Below the pieces are notes generated by a model, which was not told the DNA's origin, did not search any database, and saw only the letters and a program-made list of their open reading frames with translations. A stretch of DNA of 64,000 nt, taken from positions 67,126-131,125 of the forward strand of contig JAQGDQ010000069.1 in assembly GCA_030141605.1 (NCBI GenBank), in the 5' to 3' direction. Positions 35,301-44,985 of this stretch are shown here, one piece after another (the stretch's first letter is position 1; each line of letters opens with the position of its first letter). Both the position numbers and the translations under genes were made by a program. The DNA is from Tubiluchus corallicola. Lineage: Eukaryota; Priapulida; Priapulimorpha; Priapulimorphida; Tubiluchidae.

Positions 35301-38300
35301 CTTAATTTTAAAAGTAATCTATGAGCTTTCGAGCTAAATGTCACACAAAGTAGTAAAAAAAGTAGTCATGCTGAGTTTTAAATGAGGATCTCACCCGTGC
35401 AGTAATATATTACGTGTTTTCGGGGCAAAGCTCATCACTCACGAATTCAGCTTTGCAAGTTTACAAACATTTGGGCAGTTTTAGTAAGCAATGTCTAACA
35501 ACACACACATTAAATTAAAATCATTTTAAATTTATGGTAAAAAAATGATAAATGCATGGGAAATTGTATTCCAACTTTCAACTAACTATATAAAAACTGC
35601 ACTGATAAACTAAGCTTCAACTATTCAAAAATATTTTGCTTCAATAGATTTTTCCTAAATTAGAGTAGTTCCTCAACTCCACTTATAAAGACGCAGTAAA
35701 CTTATGTCACACAATGATAAAACTACGAAGCGAAGCTGCAACAATGCTATTGGACAACAACTAAAATTTCAACAAGACAAGAAATCTTTACCTCAGCATT
35801 TCTAAAGGGATTATATATGTCAAAGGTTCCCACATCATCTTCTTTAAAAAGCGCTGATTTGTCTACAGGCAGGTCTGGCATGTCTTCGTCTAATATGTCC
35901 TAAAACAGACAGAACTGTGACACCACTCAGTCCATAAAGCTGGTGTCTTTTTATAGTTTTTACAGGCTTATTCAGACAACTAATTCATATCTAGTGGTTT
36001 AGCTACTCTAAATAAATAATAATAGCTAAAAATTTGACACTATTCTTGCAGTTTATAGAGAGTATTGGTTTAATCAGAGCACCACATGTTCAAATCCTGG
36101 CCGCAAGACAAATTTCTCACTAACTTTTGCACCATATTGGAATGCAACAATGTCTGTAAATTCATTATTCTAACTTTTATATACAGTTAAACCATATGGT
36201 GAAAACTCCATCCCCACACACAACACCTATCAATAATCACTTAACTGCAAAAAGCCTATGTGCAACACATGGTGCAGTTGATTTGTCGCAATTTACGAAG
36301 TACGATATATAATGTTCAAAACTAAATAATGTTTTCCAGTTATTATAGACAATGAATGACACCAAAAATTAATCTTGTAATGCAGTGTACACACTGACAA
36401 AAATTATACATACAGAAAAAGCAGCAGTATTGTTGTATAGTTTATCATATGCTATCTTGGCTTGCTCATATTTCTCCTTTCGTTCAGCACTAAGCTCGCC
36501 TTTCGTCTAAAGAAATGTAAATGACAAAAAATTTAAAAATACTGAAAAACAGCAAATTTGTAGTTCATCTATCTTCATTACCTATAATAAGATGTCAGTC
36601 GTGGATTTCAAATCCACCAAATCTTTAAAAAATAATGAAGATTTTATGTACAGGCTGTTTTGACAGTGTTCACCAAGGATCAGTTTTGGAACCTGTTTTC
36701 CTAAATGATATAATAAATAAATCTATGACACAATTATAAAAGATTAAAAACTTCACACCAGCTATATGAAATTAAAAGGAAATAATTCTTTAATCTTTTA
36801 ACTGTTACAATAAGTAAAATGCAAACCTGTAAAACTTTTCGATTTTGTCTGTCTAGGCCTTGCAAGTGCTTGTGTTCCTCACGTAAGTGGTTACACAAAG
36901 AACTGAAGTAATCTTTCAACAAGTTCCTGATAGATTTCTGCTTGTCTGCTGGATAGATCTACAAATGAGTTAAAATTGACACTTTCAGAAAATGGCAGAC
37001 TTCGCAACACATTTCAGTTTTTAAACAAAGCAAAATTTAACAAACCCGATGTTATCGTTGCACTTTTAAAACCAAAGTTGATCGAACAAACAAAAAAATT
37101 CTAAAGTATTCAAAGATTTTCAATCTACAAGAAGTTAAGTACTTTAAGTCATGTTACAAGCCATTTTTGCAGTGTCAAAACATTGTTTCAGACAACACAA
37201 CAAGAAGATGTCTCGTATATATAGCCGGGCAAGTCCACAATCTATTTTTGTCTGACGATTTTTGTGTACTGACACATGATGATAATTTAGCTCATACTGC
37301 TTTGTTTGTAGCTCCGCATATCGGCTAACAGATTTTAAAAGTCTTAATAGTCAAATATAATGTCACAACAAATACAAGAATGGTCAAAGCAAAATTAGAT
37401 TGCCACAAACACCCCCACACTGAAATTGGAAAAAGAAAAACTGGAATTGGAAACATCTTTTTAGCAGATTTCTTAACTTTGGTAATAAATGAGGTAGAAA
37501 AGTTATTTTATCCTATAATTATCTTAATCTTGATAATTACGCTATTGAAAAAAAAATTATCTCACAATTCCAGACTCCTTGCAAATTTCACAAGAAGTGA
37601 CTTAGCAATTTATCTAAAAAAAACTATATGAAATGAAAGAAGTTAGTGAAGCGTACCGTGGAACAAGGAATTGTAAGTTCGTATTTTTCGGCAAGTAGTC
37701 GTAATTTTCTTGACACTAGCCCAGCGTAATCCTCACCGCAATGTTTACAAAAACTCAGTATGATGGCAGCATTATTGTGCTCTTCTTTGTCGGACTGTAT
37801 CAGATATGACACCATAGCACCAAGCACAGGTATGCCTTCAGAATTTGTAAATATGCCACAAGCTATCAACTGCAGATAATAAAACAGTATTGTAACTTAA
37901 AGTATGCTGTAATTAAGGCACGCTGTATAAGCAAACCTAATTAAAATAAACACTTAACTCTCATAAATAAAAAAACACTTAAACTCAGTGTTATCAATGT
38001 GCCACAACTTATAAGATACTATTATACTGTTATATTATATGAAAGCACTGTTATATATTTGAAAAATAATTGTCAGTTTTTAATAATACGTAATAGATAC
38101 AAAAGCGCATTTTTTTGTTAAAGCAAAAATCTGGGTGATTACAGTTTATTTACTTTTTTGTTAAAGCAAACAACAAAAAAGTAAATAAACTGTAATCATC
38201 CTGATTTTCAAATGTTTCTATAGATAATAACATACACTCATATCTCGTTTTGCTGGACCTTGCTTTTACGGATACTGGAAAAATCAGACAAAATCTGGAC

Positions 38301-41300
38301 CGTTAAAAAGTCCCGCATACTACGCACACAGTCATTTATTTCGCGAGCTGACCGCTAGTCTGTTCACATCCAAGCACTGTGTAATTACACGTGTAGCTTG
38401 CACTTCTACATGTTTAGAGGTTTAATCAGAATGTGTAAGTGGTTTAGATTCAACTATGTGGAGTCATTTGAGTCAATTGCCGACAGTTTTTATATACCTT
38501 TGCATAGGAGCGGCCCGTACTAGACGTTTTTGAGAAAATTAGGCGATTGATTCTACATTGCTGTGAGTCTAATCTAATACACAGCGCCAACTATATTAGC
38601 TTAGTATCAGTAAATACGGACAATCGGCAAATCCGGACAGACATCTCCCCGTTTTGTCCAGCAAACCATGATATGAGTGTATTGAATATAAGATGAGCAA
38701 ATATATCTGTATGAGTGCTAAATCATCTTTAATGCGATAGATAAAATAGGCAATTATGCAGAAGAAACAGTTTCTCTTCACAAAGCAAAAATTGCAAGAT
38801 GAAAAAAACTGCCTTACTTCTGCAAAGAATCTAATGTCGACCCGAAGTTTGCTAGCATTTGTAATTTTCTCATCTTTCTTCACAGCAAGTATTTTCTGCC
38901 ACTGTTCTAGAAACAATGAGGAAAATTCAGCGTATCTCTGGTGCAACAGCGAAGCAATCTGAACAGCCATAACAACATCGGACATTTTCAGTTTGACCTC
39001 TGCAAGCGAAGCAGCCTGAAACGTAAAAACCGGCTTATGGAAATTTTGGCATTCAAAAGTCATTATTGCCATATTTAACATTAGTACATGCTACGGACTC
39101 ACAATACACAGTTACCAGTCTTGTTACCAAGTTCTGAAGTAGCAATGCATTATCTTCTATACATTAGTTAATAGTGACATACACGACTGTACAAACTTCT
39201 GGATGGTACTAACTGTGCTGAGATTTCACAGTGTGCATTTGCCTGACAAAATGTAGCTGTCTTAAAACTACCAACACATATTCAATCATTTTAGTTGTTA
39301 CTTCAATAAAAAGTTCAAAAACAAATATTGCAACATTTTAATATTTTCATTAGAATTTTGTATTATTTCTTGCAGTTTGCAGATATTACAGAGAACACTA
39401 TTATTCACTTACTGCTTCACCAATGTACTTCGTCAGGTTTAGAGACTCAAAATCTTTGATCACGGAATCTTTCTGCGACTCTGTCAATGTTTTCTATAAA
39501 TCGAAATAAACACATCATATAAAAAATTATGTAACTTAAGAGCATATAACATGCCTTCTTAGCGGAAGTATGACTTAAATATAATAGTTTTAAAACAGTG
39601 GCATAGTGTGGGGGTGTGCAAAGCACAAGGCGGCCAGTTCTGGCAGAGTGCCAATTTTGGCTGGGGTTGGTATTATCGAATGCTACGGTAAAAAGTATGG
39701 TATGATATGACTAGTTAGTTACGTGAGATATTATGGTGCAGCATTTTTGTTGAGGTACGACGACATGGTATGATCGCACACACATTTGCTGTAGTTGAAG
39801 GAATGTTACGTTTAAGACACGAGTAACCAAATTGGCCACAGCACAAGACAACCAAAACTTACACTACGCCACTAGTTTCAAAGCAAAATGGAAGCATATT
39901 TTATCAGTAAAATAAGTGGCCACATTATAACATATCATCAGAAGCTGAGTGAAAACTTTGTATTAATTTCATGGCATCTAAATTAAGAATAATTTTAATA
40001 TCACATTATATACAAAAGTAATGATACATGTTCTACTCACAGCAGATCAGAAATATTGGCATTCTAATTACAGAGAAAACCTACCATTTATACTAACAGG
40101 GTTCCCACAGAATTTTAAAATAAATTTCCCGGACTTTTCCGTGACCAAATATTGATTTTCCATGACCAAGATAAGCAGAAATTGCATTACCAGTATATAT
40201 ATTCATCCATTTTTGTGTATGGACATTCATGCATATACTGATAAACGTGTCAGCCAATCATTATTTTTGGAACAGAAATCGAAATTGGGAGCCTGCCATA
40301 ACAAAATTTTATTCGAACAGGAACTGCTGAAAAATATGTTTGGGAAAATATCAGTTCACGGTGATTATTTTTGCAATCCTTTCCAATTTCCCTGACTTTT
40401 CACCCAATTTTCATCATTTTCCCTGACTTTTTACCAAATTATCTTTCTCCCTGAGTTTTCCATGACTTCCCAGGATAGCCTGTATTTTCAAGGATTTTTC
40501 AGGATTGTCTCTGACATTGAGAACCCTGATTAGTCAATAAACTGAGAATTCGATACTGTTTCTAGTCATCAGTTTAATGAATCATGAGTCAGCTAAGCAA
40601 CCAATTATAATCATTCATCTTAAGTTTTCAAACAACTGACATATTAAATTGCCGAATGACAATGATAAATGATAAACAATGAAGTTATTGTTGGTGCAAT
40701 GTAGTTCTAATTTTAGCAGTCTTAAAAGACCAACACATAAACAAAAAAATCGAAATAAAGAGCAGAAAGGCACAAGTGTCATCTTTCATCAATATAATTT
40801 GAAAGTTAATCAGCCAGGCAGAAACACAAACACAAATTAAACAGCAAAAATTTCTCATAAGTGCACTAAAAACTGCTGTAAAAAATGACTGACATTTGAC
40901 AAAAGTGCATTCATTTTACAATTCATTCCTTCTTTGGTTGATCAAACTTACCAATTTCTTAACAAATGCAGTGTTTTTCTTTAAACTAGAATCGAGTTTT
41001 GAAAAAAAGCGATCGTCTGGACGATTTTGTGCAGCAGCAAGATTAGATAGCCTCAGCTGAGTTTTGAACTCGATTCGTTCCTCAGCCTCTCGAACTGCGT
41101 CTCTGATTCCTTTTTCTTCCTCCTCTTTTGCACGGCGTTCCTCCTCTTCTTGCCTTCTCTTTAAAAAATCAAATAACAAGCTATCACATTTGGGCGGCTT
41201 CTGTCACCTCTATTTACTTTGTGTAGTATTTTTAATGCTGGTATTATCAGGCATGTGATTCTGTGTGGGACACAGTAAAAGTAAGAGCAAACAAAAGAGT

Positions 41301-44300
41301 GAGTTTACATTGGTAAAATATGGCACTTTCAACAAGTTTAGGAGTAAAAATTTAAAATCCATTCAATCTAGATTCAAAGAGTAATTCTTTTCATGGGTGT
41401 ACACAAAGTCTTTAGACGATTTAAAAATTTCACAGCAATATTTAAAAACAAAATATTTCTTTTTATATATTATTGAGTCATTGTTAAGGTTTTTATTAAT
41501 GCCATGTTTCAAATTTCAAAGACGAAGTAAAAGGAAGAAAACAAGAAAACAATTTATTGATTTTTTATGACTCCTCTGGAGATCACTACTCCATGAGAAA
41601 AAGCACAACATGTTTCTTGTTTTATCAAAACAAAATCTGACATTCAGACACAGAGAAATTACACATCTAAATATGGAAAACAAGCTCCAGCATGTCAGTC
41701 AATTTGCAACTGGCATAAGCAATTCATGGAAACGGGAACGGTGGCTACATAAATTGAGGACTGGAAGGCCAAGAACATGTGATAAAAACAGAGAACGTCT
41801 CAGCAATTCATTTTCTAGTAGCCCAACAAAGTCCATTTACACTGCAACTGCAAATACAGTAATCAACAATTCATAAAGTTGTCCATGAGAATTCATAAAG
41901 CATTCAGTTATTGCATGGCACTTAAACTGGATGATAAATCAAAACAAAAGGAACACGCAGTTAACATTCTAGGAAAAATCGGAAATGATGGTCTCTTCCT
42001 CACATTTGTTTTAGCGATGAGGCAACCTTTCATGTATCTGGAAAAATTAACACACATGACGCAAGAATTTGGGGAAGTGAAAACCCCCATGTTACTAGGG
42101 AAATTGAATGCAACAGTCTAAAGGTTAATACTAGGTGCGGATGTTATGTAACAGGGTTATTGGACTATTTTTATTTTCTGAAAAGACAATAAGAGTGGAC
42201 ATTTATCTTGATACTCTAAGGGAATACTCTAATTAAATAAAAACTTTACCATTCACCTTATAGTCTGTAAACATTTCAGAAGTATGTAACTTCAAAAAAA
42301 TTTTAATTATCTAAGGACTTTGTGGATCACTGACCTTTTTCTAAAACATGTATGAAGTATCATGGTTGGCTTGCTTCAAATATTTAAATTTTCATTATCA
42401 CTCGAATTTTTCATAGTTTACATATGTTCAGAATTATAATAGTCTTACATAGGATCATATCTTTGCAAATTGCAGTTAAAATTTTAGAAGCACAAATGCT
42501 AAATGAATGTTAAATCTGTGAAAGTACATGTGGTTTTCAACTTTCTTTAGTATAAGTTTTGTACTGCCGGTTGAAAAAAGTGATCACGTTTACACAATTG
42601 CACATTTAATTCTTAGAATTCATTCATCAGAAATGTATAGCGGCAGCCATTGATCTTAAGATGGCTCAACAACTGCTATGTTAACCACATTCCACACATT
42701 CAAATACCTGCAGATGGCACTTTAACTAAACCTGTGTCAAAAATTCACTCATTTCTCAACCTCCACAAGCAGTAATCTCACCTTCTCCTCCTCTTGTCGG
42801 CGCTTTTCTTCCTCTTCCTGGCGTTTTTGCTCTTCCTCTCGTCGCTGTTTTTCCTCTTCTTCTTGACGTTTTTTTTCCTCTTCTGCTCGTCTCTTTTCCT
42901 CCTCTTCCGCCTGCCACTGGGCCTCCAAATCAGCAGCAGACATAGCTTCTTTGGGCAATTTCTTCTCAGAACCCCTGCAATGACAGTGAACAATGGCAAT
43001 GAAGCCCTCCTCAAAAACCATCTAGCATAGCATCAATCACAAATGTACAGTGAGATAGCTCAACATATATATATATGTACTGTGTGTACATAATTATTAT
43101 AAAATATATATATATATTACCATTGTGTGTACATTGTTATTATGAATGGATATATATATATATATCCGTTCATAATAATTATGTAATAATTATATTACAA
43201 AATAACTATGTACACACAATTGTAGAATTACTGAATATTTTATAACGAATTTAGTGAAAGAGATTTATGAAAATGCTGGGACAGAATATAAACAATAATT
43301 GGAAATTTTCATTATGACAATGACCATGACGATGAGATGGATTCTGGTCTTACCAAAAACATCTAGGATGAGTATACCCTACCTATAAAAAGTTTTATTC
43401 TGGCTTGCAGGGTGTCAAAATAATTAAAAGGGTTTATCTTGGGCAAAACTTTTTTCAATATCATAGTTTGTTTTCAGGTATTAATTAACTCATATTATGA
43501 GCTGAGCGCACTGATTTTTCAGCCTGAAATTAATCAAACATTAATCTCAAGATGTTCAGATAGCTCAGATTTGCAGATTTTTGAAACAAAACTTGGTAAT
43601 TCCATCACTAATTGATACATACTTATCAGTCACATCCCATCACAAATAATCAAACTTCCAGCCCCAGACAATGATTGACATGAGAAACTGTTAGAACACT
43701 ATCTACCTCTCTTTTTTTCCACTCTTGCTCCCTCTTGCAAGCTCATTAAAATCTTTGGCGCTCCATCGCTCATCTTTTTTTAGTCCGTCGCGTTCACGAC
43801 TAGTCCTACGTTCATCCCGAGACTCTTTCGAAAACCTGCCCTTACCAGGCGACTTGCTGTCAGGTGTGGTTCGACCCGCCCTGCCTTTCCCAGGTGATTT
43901 GCTAGACATGTCAGATGTAAATCGATCTGTCCTGCCCTTATCAGGTGATCTAACATTTATTTCTGGTCCAGAGTGATCTGACCGATCGTTGCTACGGCGA
44001 CCAGATTCCTTTCCGTCTTTCCGTCTTCTACTTTCACTGTCTTTATAATCTTTTAATTGGGTTTGACTACTGCTACTGCTACTTCTAGAATCACTCTGTT
44101 GACTACGGGTCTCACATTTAAACTGTGATCTTTCATCACTATCACCATCTTCCTTATCGTTGCTTTTTCTTGGTTGTCCACGTTTCTCATCATCTTGTGA
44201 ATCTCGTTCATAATTTTTTAGGTTCTTTCTATCATCGATGGATCGACCAAATCTGCTGATCTTATTATCTACACTTTTTACATCAACTGATGTTTCACGT

Positions 44301-44968
44301 TTGCCAAGACCAGCCGCTTGGCTGCTGCTTTTCGAGGTAGATAACTCGTCATCTCTGATCGCGTCATGATCCTCAATATCTGAATAACAATTGACATCTC
44401 AATATCCAAAATTAATATACAAATAAGTAACAAAAAATGCAAAATGTAGCACTGCTTATCAAATACAATCTTTTCTAGGCAAAAATGCCTAACAGAATCC
44501 TCTATTGTTGCAATCGAATACTAATTCTGTCGCATTCGTACCTTGAATCTTTGCTTGTGATGCTGACTCACATGGTACTACGTCCCCTGAATCACTAACA
44601 ACTACTGTTTCCTGAGAGACCGTCTCGGTAACCTTCTGGTCACCCTTGTAGCGTCTGTCCCTTTCGCGACGATAGCTCTTTCCCTGCTGCGAGAAAAAGC
44701 AAAAAGCTGATTATGCTAATAAAACAAGCTTAACGATTGTATAGTCATACTAACTCAGTGCAACTCTTCTTGCATACCTACAGATAACAGATGCTCCTGC
44801 TGTATAGTTAAGGAACTATTCTGCCTCCCATTAAAAATACGACTAAATTGAGTTTGACAAAGGTGACTATTTACTGTATCTCAAGAATCTCTCTGGCTTC
44901 CTAATGCAGTGTCACTTCAATATACAACCTACCCTTTGTCCAGGTTTTCCATCATTTTCTTCACTCAT
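20456..44968 (-). CDS. UPF2: UPF2, regulator of nonsense transcripts 2 (complete, 29 coding exons)
   Basis: Reading leftward from the ATG at 44968, 29 exons with GT-AG borders join with consistent phases into 4611 coding bases, or 1536 residues plus stop. Order: SR/KSPGKGR-rich N-terminus (1-285), Glu/Lys/Arg coiled coil (about 295-385), MIF4G-1 (about 390-645), acidic linker, MIF4G-2 (about 800-1015), MIF4G-3 (about 1030-1245), acidic stretch, UPF1-binding region (about 1365-1480), and conserved end TKYQHPKGAPDADLIFGSGQRR. UPF2 bridges UPF3 on exon junctions to UPF1 and starts nonsense-mediated decay, mainly in the perinuclear cytoplasm. Human UPF2 has 1272 residues, so the N-terminus here is unusually long. 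A 5' UTR exon must exist, because exon 1 begins at an acceptor at 44985. Segment entries give exon borders. Confidence 0.97.
23677..23946. mobile_element. Non-autonomous DNA transposon (MITE), about 270 bp
   Basis: The terminal inverted repeats are CAGGTAGTTTTCGACTTACG at the left and, from the other strand at the right, CAGGTAGTCATCGACTTACG; over 22 bases 20 match. There is no ORF. I could not see a target-site duplication. It lies in the UPF2 intron between 24097 and 22806. Confidence 0.7.
25440..25578 (+). mobile_element. SINE-like element, core family copy D (partial)
   Basis: The core TTCAGTGACTCATCTCAAAG starts at 25465, followed by TACTCTTAATATTGA. A 3' block ends TTGGCTTGCAGCGTGCTG. 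The head is missing. It lies in a UPF2 intron directly left of the hAT element. Confidence 0.55.
25614..26107. mobile_element. Non-autonomous hAT element, 494 bp
   Basis: The termini are perfect inverted repeats CAGGGGTGTGCAAATT. They are flanked by 8-bp duplications GATTAAAA (25606-25613) and GGTTAAAA (26108-26115), 7 of 8 matching. The left end continues into GCGGCCCGCGGGCC, a hallmark of a widespread hAT subgroup. 8-bp duplications are the hAT signature. No transposase frame. UPF2 intron. Confidence 0.88.
26792..30608 (-). CDS. UPF2: UPF2 exons 19-22: MIF4G-3
   Basis: Exons: 30465-30608, 29662-29860, 28204-28343, 26792-26964. This is the third MIF4G repeat, which binds UPF3 in the family. 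Recognised blocks are LRQLRKLNWDD, IWNVKYNNIHCVANVLAGLV, VVDAILEDIRLGMEVN, AVKFLGELYNYRMLESSVIF, FRIRLICTLLDTCGQYFNRG, and KLDCFLVYFQ. These are close to human UPF2 over the whole stretch. All four borders are standard GT-AG and the phases agree. Confidence 0.95.
27283..27372. repeat. AT-rich tandem repeat, about 3 degenerate copies
   Basis: The unit ATTAAAAAATATTAAGATAT recurs with small changes from 27283 to 27372 in a UPF2 intron. Confidence 0.6.
28060..28152 (-). mobile_element. Possible tRNA-derived SINE head
   Basis: On the minus strand TGGCGCAGTGGTCTGG is a good tRNA A box. A decayed B box (TGTGTTAAATTCTA) follows at about the right spacing. The extent of the body is unclear. UPF2 intron. 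Confidence 0.45.
31061..34500 (-). CDS. UPF2: UPF2 exons 13-18: acidic linker end and MIF4G-2
   Basis: Exons: 34323-34500, 33557-33658, 33241-33349, 32960-33073, 31869-31985, 31061-31246. After an acidic tract (NEEGKMEEEEIEEP) the second MIF4G repeat reads FLNNLPNCVNRDLIDKAALE, CMNLNTKVNRRKLARALFLV, LDLLPFYARLVAAL, VRFIGELTKFRIYP, LLLFDFSHHNIDMACNLLES and MVENAFYYCNPP, tracking human UPF2. Exon 17 has two possible acceptors 27 bases apart because the splice site lies in a tandem duplication. Confidence 0.95.
31972..32022 (-). repeat. 27-bp tandem duplication of a UPF2 3' splice site
   Basis: A 24-base identical segment occurs at 31972-31995 and 31999-32022, a period of 27. Each copy holds AAATTTCAG/CTTCTAC on the minus strand, the acceptor and first bases of exon 17. 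Using the upstream copy would add nine in-frame residues (LLLFDIKFQ) with no stop. Confidence 0.9.
34608..34682. repeat. 25-bp minisatellite, 3 copies
   Basis: The unit AGTGCCACCTGGTACAGAGA plus CTATC starts at 34608, 34633 and 34658. The last two copies are identical. It lies in the intron just upstream of UPF2 exon 13. Confidence 0.85.
34988..35899 (-). CDS. UPF2: UPF2 exons 11-12: linker between MIF4G-1 and MIF4G-2
   Basis: Exons: 35792-35899 and 34988-35198. They contain the conserved LLDEDMPDLP-like block (ILDEDMPDLPVDKSALFKED) and WEDDDTRSFYENIPDLKALV with PAILFKD. A Ser/Ala-rich acidic tail follows. Human UPF2 has the same block order between its first two MIF4G domains. Confidence 0.95.
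36414..39493 (-). CDS. UPF2: UPF2 exons 6-10: MIF4G-1
   Basis: Exons: 39413-39493, 38818-39015, 37657-37869, 36827-36958, 36414-36506. Blocks of the first MIF4G repeat are SLNLTKYIGEA, LKMSDVVMAVQIASLLHQRY, KLRVDIRFFAE, CGIFTNSEGIPVLGAMVSYL, NAAIILSFCKHCGEDYAGLV, and LDRQNRKVLQTKGELSAERK. They match the human protein in order and spacing. The intron between exons 7 and 8 holds a pogo-like element. Confidence 0.95.
36668..36724 (+). pseudogene. LINE reverse transcriptase fragment
   Basis: VHQGSVLEPVFLNDIINK is readable on the plus strand and matches the RT motif B region of CR1-like LINEs (G-x-P-Q-G-S-x-L-G-P...). Only this block is recognisable, in a UPF2 intron. Confidence 0.45.
38235..38679. 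mobile_element. Non-autonomous pogo/Tigger-like element, 445 bp
   Basis: Inverted ends start CACTCATATCTCGTTTTGCT at the left and CACTCATATCATGGTTTGCT read from the right. Both continue GGAC. TA dinucleotides flank both ends (38233-38234, 38680-38681), as in Tc1/mariner/pogo insertions. Internal ACGGA/TCCGGAC subterminal motifs fit pogo-like MITEs. No ORF. UPF2 intron. Confidence 0.75.
39596..39874. mobile_element. hAT-like MITE, about 279 bp
   Basis: The left end CAGTGGCATAGTGTGGG is inverted at the right as TAGTGGCGTAGTGTAAG. Flanks GTTTTAAA and GTTTCAAA are nearly the same 8-mer, though the register is off by one base. UPF2 intron. Confidence 0.6.
40097..40528. mobile_element. hAT-like MITE, about 432 bp
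   Basis: The ends are CAGGGTTCCCAC at the left and CAGGGTTCTCAA read from the right. The inside is built from repeated TTTTCC-TGACTTTT motifs in both orientations (left TTTTCCATGACC, right TTTCCCTGACTTTT and CCATGACTTCCC). No clear target-site duplication. UPF2 intron. Confidence 0.6.
40952..42974 (-). CDS. UPF2: UPF2 exons 4-5: charged coiled coil and start of MIF4G-1
   Basis: Exons: 42782-42974 and 40952-41158. Exon 4 encodes SAADLEAQWQAEEEEKRRAE and then repeated KRQEEEEKQRREEE heptad-like units. Exon 5 continues EEERRAKEEEEK and ends in NRPDDRFFSKLDSSLKKNTA and FVKKL, the highly conserved entry to MIF4G-1. A long Glu/Lys/Arg helix here is a UPF2 hallmark. Confidence 0.95.
41640..42125 (+). 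pseudogene. Degenerate mariner-related DDE transposase
   Basis: Plus-strand pieces in two frames read GRPRTCDKNRERLSNSFSSS with PTKSIYTA (helix-turn-helix region), ALKLDDKSKQ, and after a shift FSDEATFHVSGKINTHDARI and WGSENPHVTREIE. The DEATFH...RIWGxENPH string is the central DDE block of an insect-type mariner relative. Frameshifts and stops make it dead. UPF2 intron between 42782 and 41158. Confidence 0.7.
43081..43219. repeat. Inverted repeat, about 139 bp
   Basis: TGTGTGTACAT arms (43081 and 43124) pair with ATGTACACACA at 43208-43218. Inside, ATTATGAATGGATATATATA mirrors TATATATATATCCGTTCATA around 43157. The sequence could extrude as a hairpin and may be a foldback MITE in a UPF2 intron. 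Confidence 0.6.
43707..44968 (-). CDS. UPF2: UPF2 exons 1-3: extended Ser/Arg/Lys-rich N-terminus
   Basis: Coding exons: 44933-44968 (exon reaches 44985), 44542-44686, 43707-44379. The protein starts MSEENDGKPGQRQGKSYRRE. The ATG is the first in frame after the acceptor; an open frame upstream of it in the same exon means an earlier start in another exon cannot be excluded. Exon 3 alone encodes 224 residues, low in complexity: SSSSS tracts, RRRKDGKESGRRSNDRSDHS, and three copies of an (R/K)SP(D/G)KGR motif near residues 204, 220 and 235. Human UPF2 has only a short Lys-rich segment here. Exon 2 has tandem CAGCAG at its acceptor, so one Gln may be optional. Confidence 0.85.
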
Positions 44969-44985
44969 TGCAGTAAATTCCTCAT

